Notes under the pieces: generated by a model
Databases searched by the model: none
Seen by the model: the letters and a program-made list of their open reading frames with translations, nothing else
Told to the model about the DNA's origin: nothing
Program-made: the position numbers and the translations under genes
In this document: piece by piece, positions 60,534-64,000 of the stretch
Layout: each line of letters begins with the position of its first letter
Position numbering within the stretch: position 1 is the first letter of the stretch
Assembly: GCA_029962745.1 (NCBI GenBank)
Contig: CM057171.1
Location: 17,616,171-17,680,170 of the forward strand
DNA: 64,000 nt
Reading direction: 5' to 3'
Source of the DNA: Echinometra lucunter
Lineage: Eukaryota > Echinodermata > Echinoidea > Camarodonta > Echinometridae

Positions 60534-60940
60534 CCCATTCATGACAGAGGGTCCACATTGTGTGGTTTGGTTTCATAACTTTGGACTCAGAGCCCTAAAT
60601 ATCATACCAAATACATGAGCAGAAAGAGCAAAAAAATCTACACAATTGTGCCCATTTTCGTTGCATCAATATTTGTTGTTTGATGCTGATTTTTTTTGAA
60701 AGGGAAATAGGCATTAAAATCCTTAAATTGGCAATACGATGAAAATGTTAAAATTACCGTTTTCCCCTGCAAACTGGCAACTTTATGACTTCTCATCATA
60801 CATTCTGTCAATTTATATTTATTTCAGATACATGATGTTTTAAAGAAAAATGTAGCAATAAAATAAAAATGTTGGTGTTGCCAATTTGAAGAAGAAAAGC
60901 TGATCAAATTAGGCTTTAAATAATTCCTGTCACGAATGGG
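60534..60940. mobile_element. 407-bp piggyBac-like MITE flanked by CTAA, copy 2
   Basis: The ends CCCATTCATGACAG and CTGTCACGAATGGG are inverted with one mismatch. CTAA flanks both sides (60530-60533 and 60941-60944), a one-base variant of TTAA. Internal strings (CAATTTGAAGAA, CATGAGCAGAAAGAGC, CCCTGCAAACTGGCAA) match copy 1 at 44908-45296 in opposite orientation. Confidence 0.85.
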
Positions 60941-61545
60941 CTAAATAAGCTTGTCTCTCCCTGTCACTGAGGTACAATATGCCATGAAACAAACTGCAAA
61001 ATTAAACCAGGAAGTGCAGTAGCACTTCAAGCTAGACACAGTATTGAAAAACAGCTGCAAGACTGCAACTCACTGGAAAAGGGGGGTAATTTTCTCCATA
61101 TTTTATTTATTCTTTTATATATTTCTGACATTACTCTCAGCCAGTGCTACCAGTAAATTGTAGGGAAGAGTTCGGCTAAGCATTAAATTTCATCCATGGG
61201 TCAGATATGAGTTGTCATGCTTAACCCTGTAAACCAGGCTTTTTTGTTTTTGTTTTTTGTTTTTTGTTTAAAATAGGAAAAACTGTATCAATGACACTAT
61301 TTAACCTGAGTACATGTATATCAAGGTCAAGTATTGCATGATGCTGCAGTCTGATTTTTTGTTTTGATCATGTAAATTATCATCATCATTATCATTATTT
61401 CTATTATCATTATTGCTATTTTGATATTGAAATCACTGTTGTATTTTTGCATGAATAATTCAGTTTGTCATACTTGGGGGAAAAAATTACCATTCACCAT
61501 GATTTACCGTGTAAACATATGTGATTTATGAGGGATTATATTTTT

Positions 61546-61750
61546 ATGCCTCCGCCCACCAAAAGTGGGTGCAGGAGGCATTATTTATATTATATTGACT
61601 GCTTGAGGGGAATATCGAAAATGTTGCCCGCAAAATGAATCATATTGTCCTGAGTCGAAGACGAGGGCAATATGGATCTTTTAAGGGCAACATTTTGGAT
61701 ATTCCCCGAGAGTAGAGCCAGGCAATATAATTATTATTACCTACAGCTAT
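61546..61750. repeat. Hairpin plus foldback repeat in cyclin D intron 2
   Basis: ATGCCTCCGCCCACC, AAAA, GTGGGTGCAGGAGGCAT (61546-61581) forms a hairpin. Next, GAGGGGAATATCGAAAATG through TTGCCC and CATATTGTCC (61615-61655) is inverted at 61673-61722 (GGGCAATATGG, GGGCAACATTTTGGATATTC). The centre is near CGAAGACGAGG. This is a foldback repeat of unknown family. Confidence 0.7.
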
Positions 61751-63687
61751 AGGATGATGCATAATTCAAGCCTATCATCTTGTAGCAATGACAAACATGT
61801 CTGCTAATTGCCTGTCCATCCCTCTGATTTCAGCTTATTCAGGCATGTGACGTAAATGGTTACCTCTCGTATCCATTGTTTTTAACCTCTATTGCGTACA
61901 CAATACTGCACGTTTGCACTTTGCTAAATGCGCACTTATACAAGAAAGGTGGAATATGGATATTATGGACCGATAATTTAGTTCAGAGGCGCAATAGGAA
62001 AATGACAAATTTCGCGGAGGAGGGGTGTATGAATATTATTACCCTAGTCATACAGCTGAGCCCTGGCTGAACCATTGTGACGTATTTTGTGTTGAGTGAA
62101 TCAATTATAGACAGACAAAATACGCGCTTATATCTTGTCTCCTAAATGCCTCATTCAGGTAATAATTTGGAATGTGTAATTCGGCTAATTACATATATAC
62201 TCATTATGATTATAATAGAGTGCAGCTTCAGAAAATTGTCATAATTATTAATAGTTTTAGAATTCCCTTTCTTAGGTGCTCTTTAATCGTTTGTGTCTTT
62301 CACATGTGTTCTGTCGAACGATCATTGTCTCGTATCTATACCTCAGCGAAACAGGATGTGGCATCGGGCAATTAGTCTTCAAGTGTGAAATATGAACTAT
62401 CCATAGTCATTCATACTTTCATTTAATGAGATACTGGATTTATGAATGAGTTTATCTTTCATTTAGGATCTCCTTTTTCTTGGAATGGAAAAAAGTTAGT
62501 TCATGTTTTATTTATTTATTGTGAGCTCTGTTTCATTTCGGGGCACCTTAGATTAAAAACTAGCCATTTGCATTGTCAGCTGCATTTAATCAGCATTGTT
62601 CGGTTACAGAAAGCAAAAATGGAACGATGGAAGAGATTTCCAGTTCACCAATTTCACAGTTGAGTTTGGACTTGGGCCTTTCATTTTGTGATATTTTATT
62701 TTAGTCCATATGTAGCATAGATATTGATAGAAGCTTTTCACACCTACATGTATCTATATCTATATTGAACTTGATTCTTTTTTGCAAATAGGATGCCGGA
62801 TGCACGAAGATCCTTGTTTTGTTTCAATTGATGTTTGATTATTTCCCCTTTCAAAGGGTATTCCTCTGCTCACATGCTTTCCAAAGCATGTAAATCAAAT
62901 GAAGACTGCCATTCCTGCATAAGGTGTTGCACTGAAACTGGAGATCCTCCTAGGTTTGCTGGCTGTAGAGACACATACCAGCTAGCACTTGTGGAATTGA
63001 TTGAATAATCATTAAATTTACTTCATTAAATTCATTTGTCATTTTACATTCACACTAGAGTGAATTTACCATGATTTCACATGTTCCAGATCCCCAAATC
63101 ATTTGAAGAAAATGCATTCAGCTAGAGTTTTTACTGCTTTTGAATTTGAATTTTCCATCTTGCTAGAAGTTGGAAGAAGTAAAACTCGAGTGCTGAAAAT
63201 GATATGTCTTAATTATGTTATTATACACAAGTGTCATTGACTTGTTAGAGAGATGCCTATTGTTACATCTGATGTACTTAGGGTTTATGTGGTCTGAGAA
63301 AATTCATGAAAAATCCTGAAAAATCTTTGGTCTCCTGTGGCCAGAACGAAACAGGATCTTTGACCAGTTTTGTCAAAAGTGACATGGTCCATGTGAAGTG
63401 TTTCCTTTTCATTTGTCCAGTATGTAAGTAGAGAACGAGTCGAGATGCAGGATGTGATACTACGTGGTAATCGGTGTGGTAAACTCATCTTGTTAAGGGG
63501 ATAAAGCTGTGGTCTGCAGTTGTTTCGTTTCCCCCTTTGTACCTTACGACCCATGAAGTACAGATGAGCCAAGCATGAAAAAGATGTCGTGTCCTTATCA
63601 AACTCTGGAATATGTTTGAACATTTTTCACTTTAAAGGCCCAAAATGGGTATTTGATTTTTTAAAATGTATTTATTTATTTTGATTT

Positions 63688-63699
63688 TTTTGTGTATAT

Positions 63700-63738
<39 letters not shown>
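63688..63738. repeat. TTTA tetranucleotide microsatellite
   Basis: About ten ATTT/TTTA units in tandem at 63699-63738, with a shorter patch upstream. Confidence 0.95.
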
Positions 63739-64000
63739 GGGGGTCAGTATTTTGGAATATTTCTTTTGATCTATTTGAACTGTTTTATTTTTTGTCGTTT
63801 TTTTTTATTCATGTCATGATTATTATTTTCAGTTTATGACAACTTACTTCATATCATTTGTTATAATTTGTCTTTTGCATTAATTAATTTCATGTATATT
63901 GGTTTTCCATCATTTCTATCAATATTTTAATGATTTAGAGGTAGACAAGGTTTTAATTAAAAAAAAAGAATGTATGCTAGTGGATAGTGAAACAACACTC

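Larger units (their letters stand above)
57874..64000 (+). other. CCND: Cyclin D intron 2 (incomplete) and contents
   Basis: More than 6.1 kb follows the exon 2 donor. I found no exon matching the rest of the cyclin box (expected near Q-x-E-L-L-V-L-N-K-L-K-W), so later exons should lie beyond 64000. It holds a CpG-rich patch at 58415-58560, a minus-strand 139-codon frame at 58951-59370 and a minus-strand 112-codon frame at 63285-63623, both unrecognised. It also holds a piggyBac-like MITE, a foldback repeat at 61546-61750 and a TTTA microsatellite. Confidence 0.7.

Noticed and set aside
57874..64000. Cyclin D exon 3
   Set aside because: I looked for an acceptor followed by a stretch like E-L-L-V-L-N-K-L-K-W and found none; it is probably outside the window, though an error-broken exon could be missed by eye.

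Overview
This is an animal (metazoan) genomic window, most likely from an echinoderm and probably a sea urchin. That assignment is an inference. It rests on the one recognisable gene, a cyclin D with the intron positions of its vertebrate homologues, and on the look of the intergenic DNA: AT-rich, roughly forty poly-C/poly-G runs, long CT/GA, AGT/AGC and GTG microsatellites, tRNA-headed SINEs ending in a 'gcgctatataaatgctg'-type tail, 'gcgagcgaagcgagcgag' repeats, and many small foldback transposons. No rRNA gene, functional tRNA gene, CRISPR array, operon or bacterial/viral gene is visible. Almost all long open frames lie in low-complexity DNA or in SINEs and are not genes.

Layout. Two runs of exactly 500 N (14632-15131 and 50029-50528) split the window into three contigs joined by scaffolding. 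Contig A (1-14631) holds a 1.27 kb inverted-repeat element, a 679-bp MITE with a TTA duplication (Harbinger-like), a six-copy 64-bp minisatellite, tRNA-headed SINEs, a 175-bp tandem duplication ending in a 214-bp MITE with a perfect 8-bp target duplication, and a ~490-bp AGT/AGC array. Near its right end a GC-richer block (13975-14201) has conflicting coding signals. Contig B (15132-50028) is repeat-rich intergenic DNA. It holds two candidate exons not assigned to any gene (23981-24118 minus; 48394-48625 plus), a CpG-rich block with an E2F-type site near 26.8 kb, a strong 24-nt hairpin at 24638-24699, a full-length SINE, foldback MITEs, a 1.2 kb field of GAGCGA repeats with a nested MITE, an AGTAGC hexamer array, and a composite element with two MITEs nested inside it.

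Contig C (50529-64000) carries the 5' part of cyclin D on the plus strand: exon 1 (55462-55675), intron 1, exon 2 (57657-57873) and more than 6.1 kb of intron 2. Later exons lie beyond the window. The two exons contain six single-base indels, five of them in or beside short same-base runs. The homologous protein and all splice sites stay readable around them, which fits uncorrected sequencing or consensus errors better than gene decay. If so, protein calls elsewhere in this window need the same caution. The exon 1 product has L-F-R-F-E where vertebrate D cyclins have the L-x-C-x-E Rb-binding motif, a difference of one base (CGC versus TGC/TGT).

Cyclin D pairs with CDK4/6 and links growth signals to Rb/E2F control of S-phase entry. 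E2F-consensus octamers lie 2.3-2.7 kb upstream of its start codon, but this octamer is expected a few times per 64 kb by chance.
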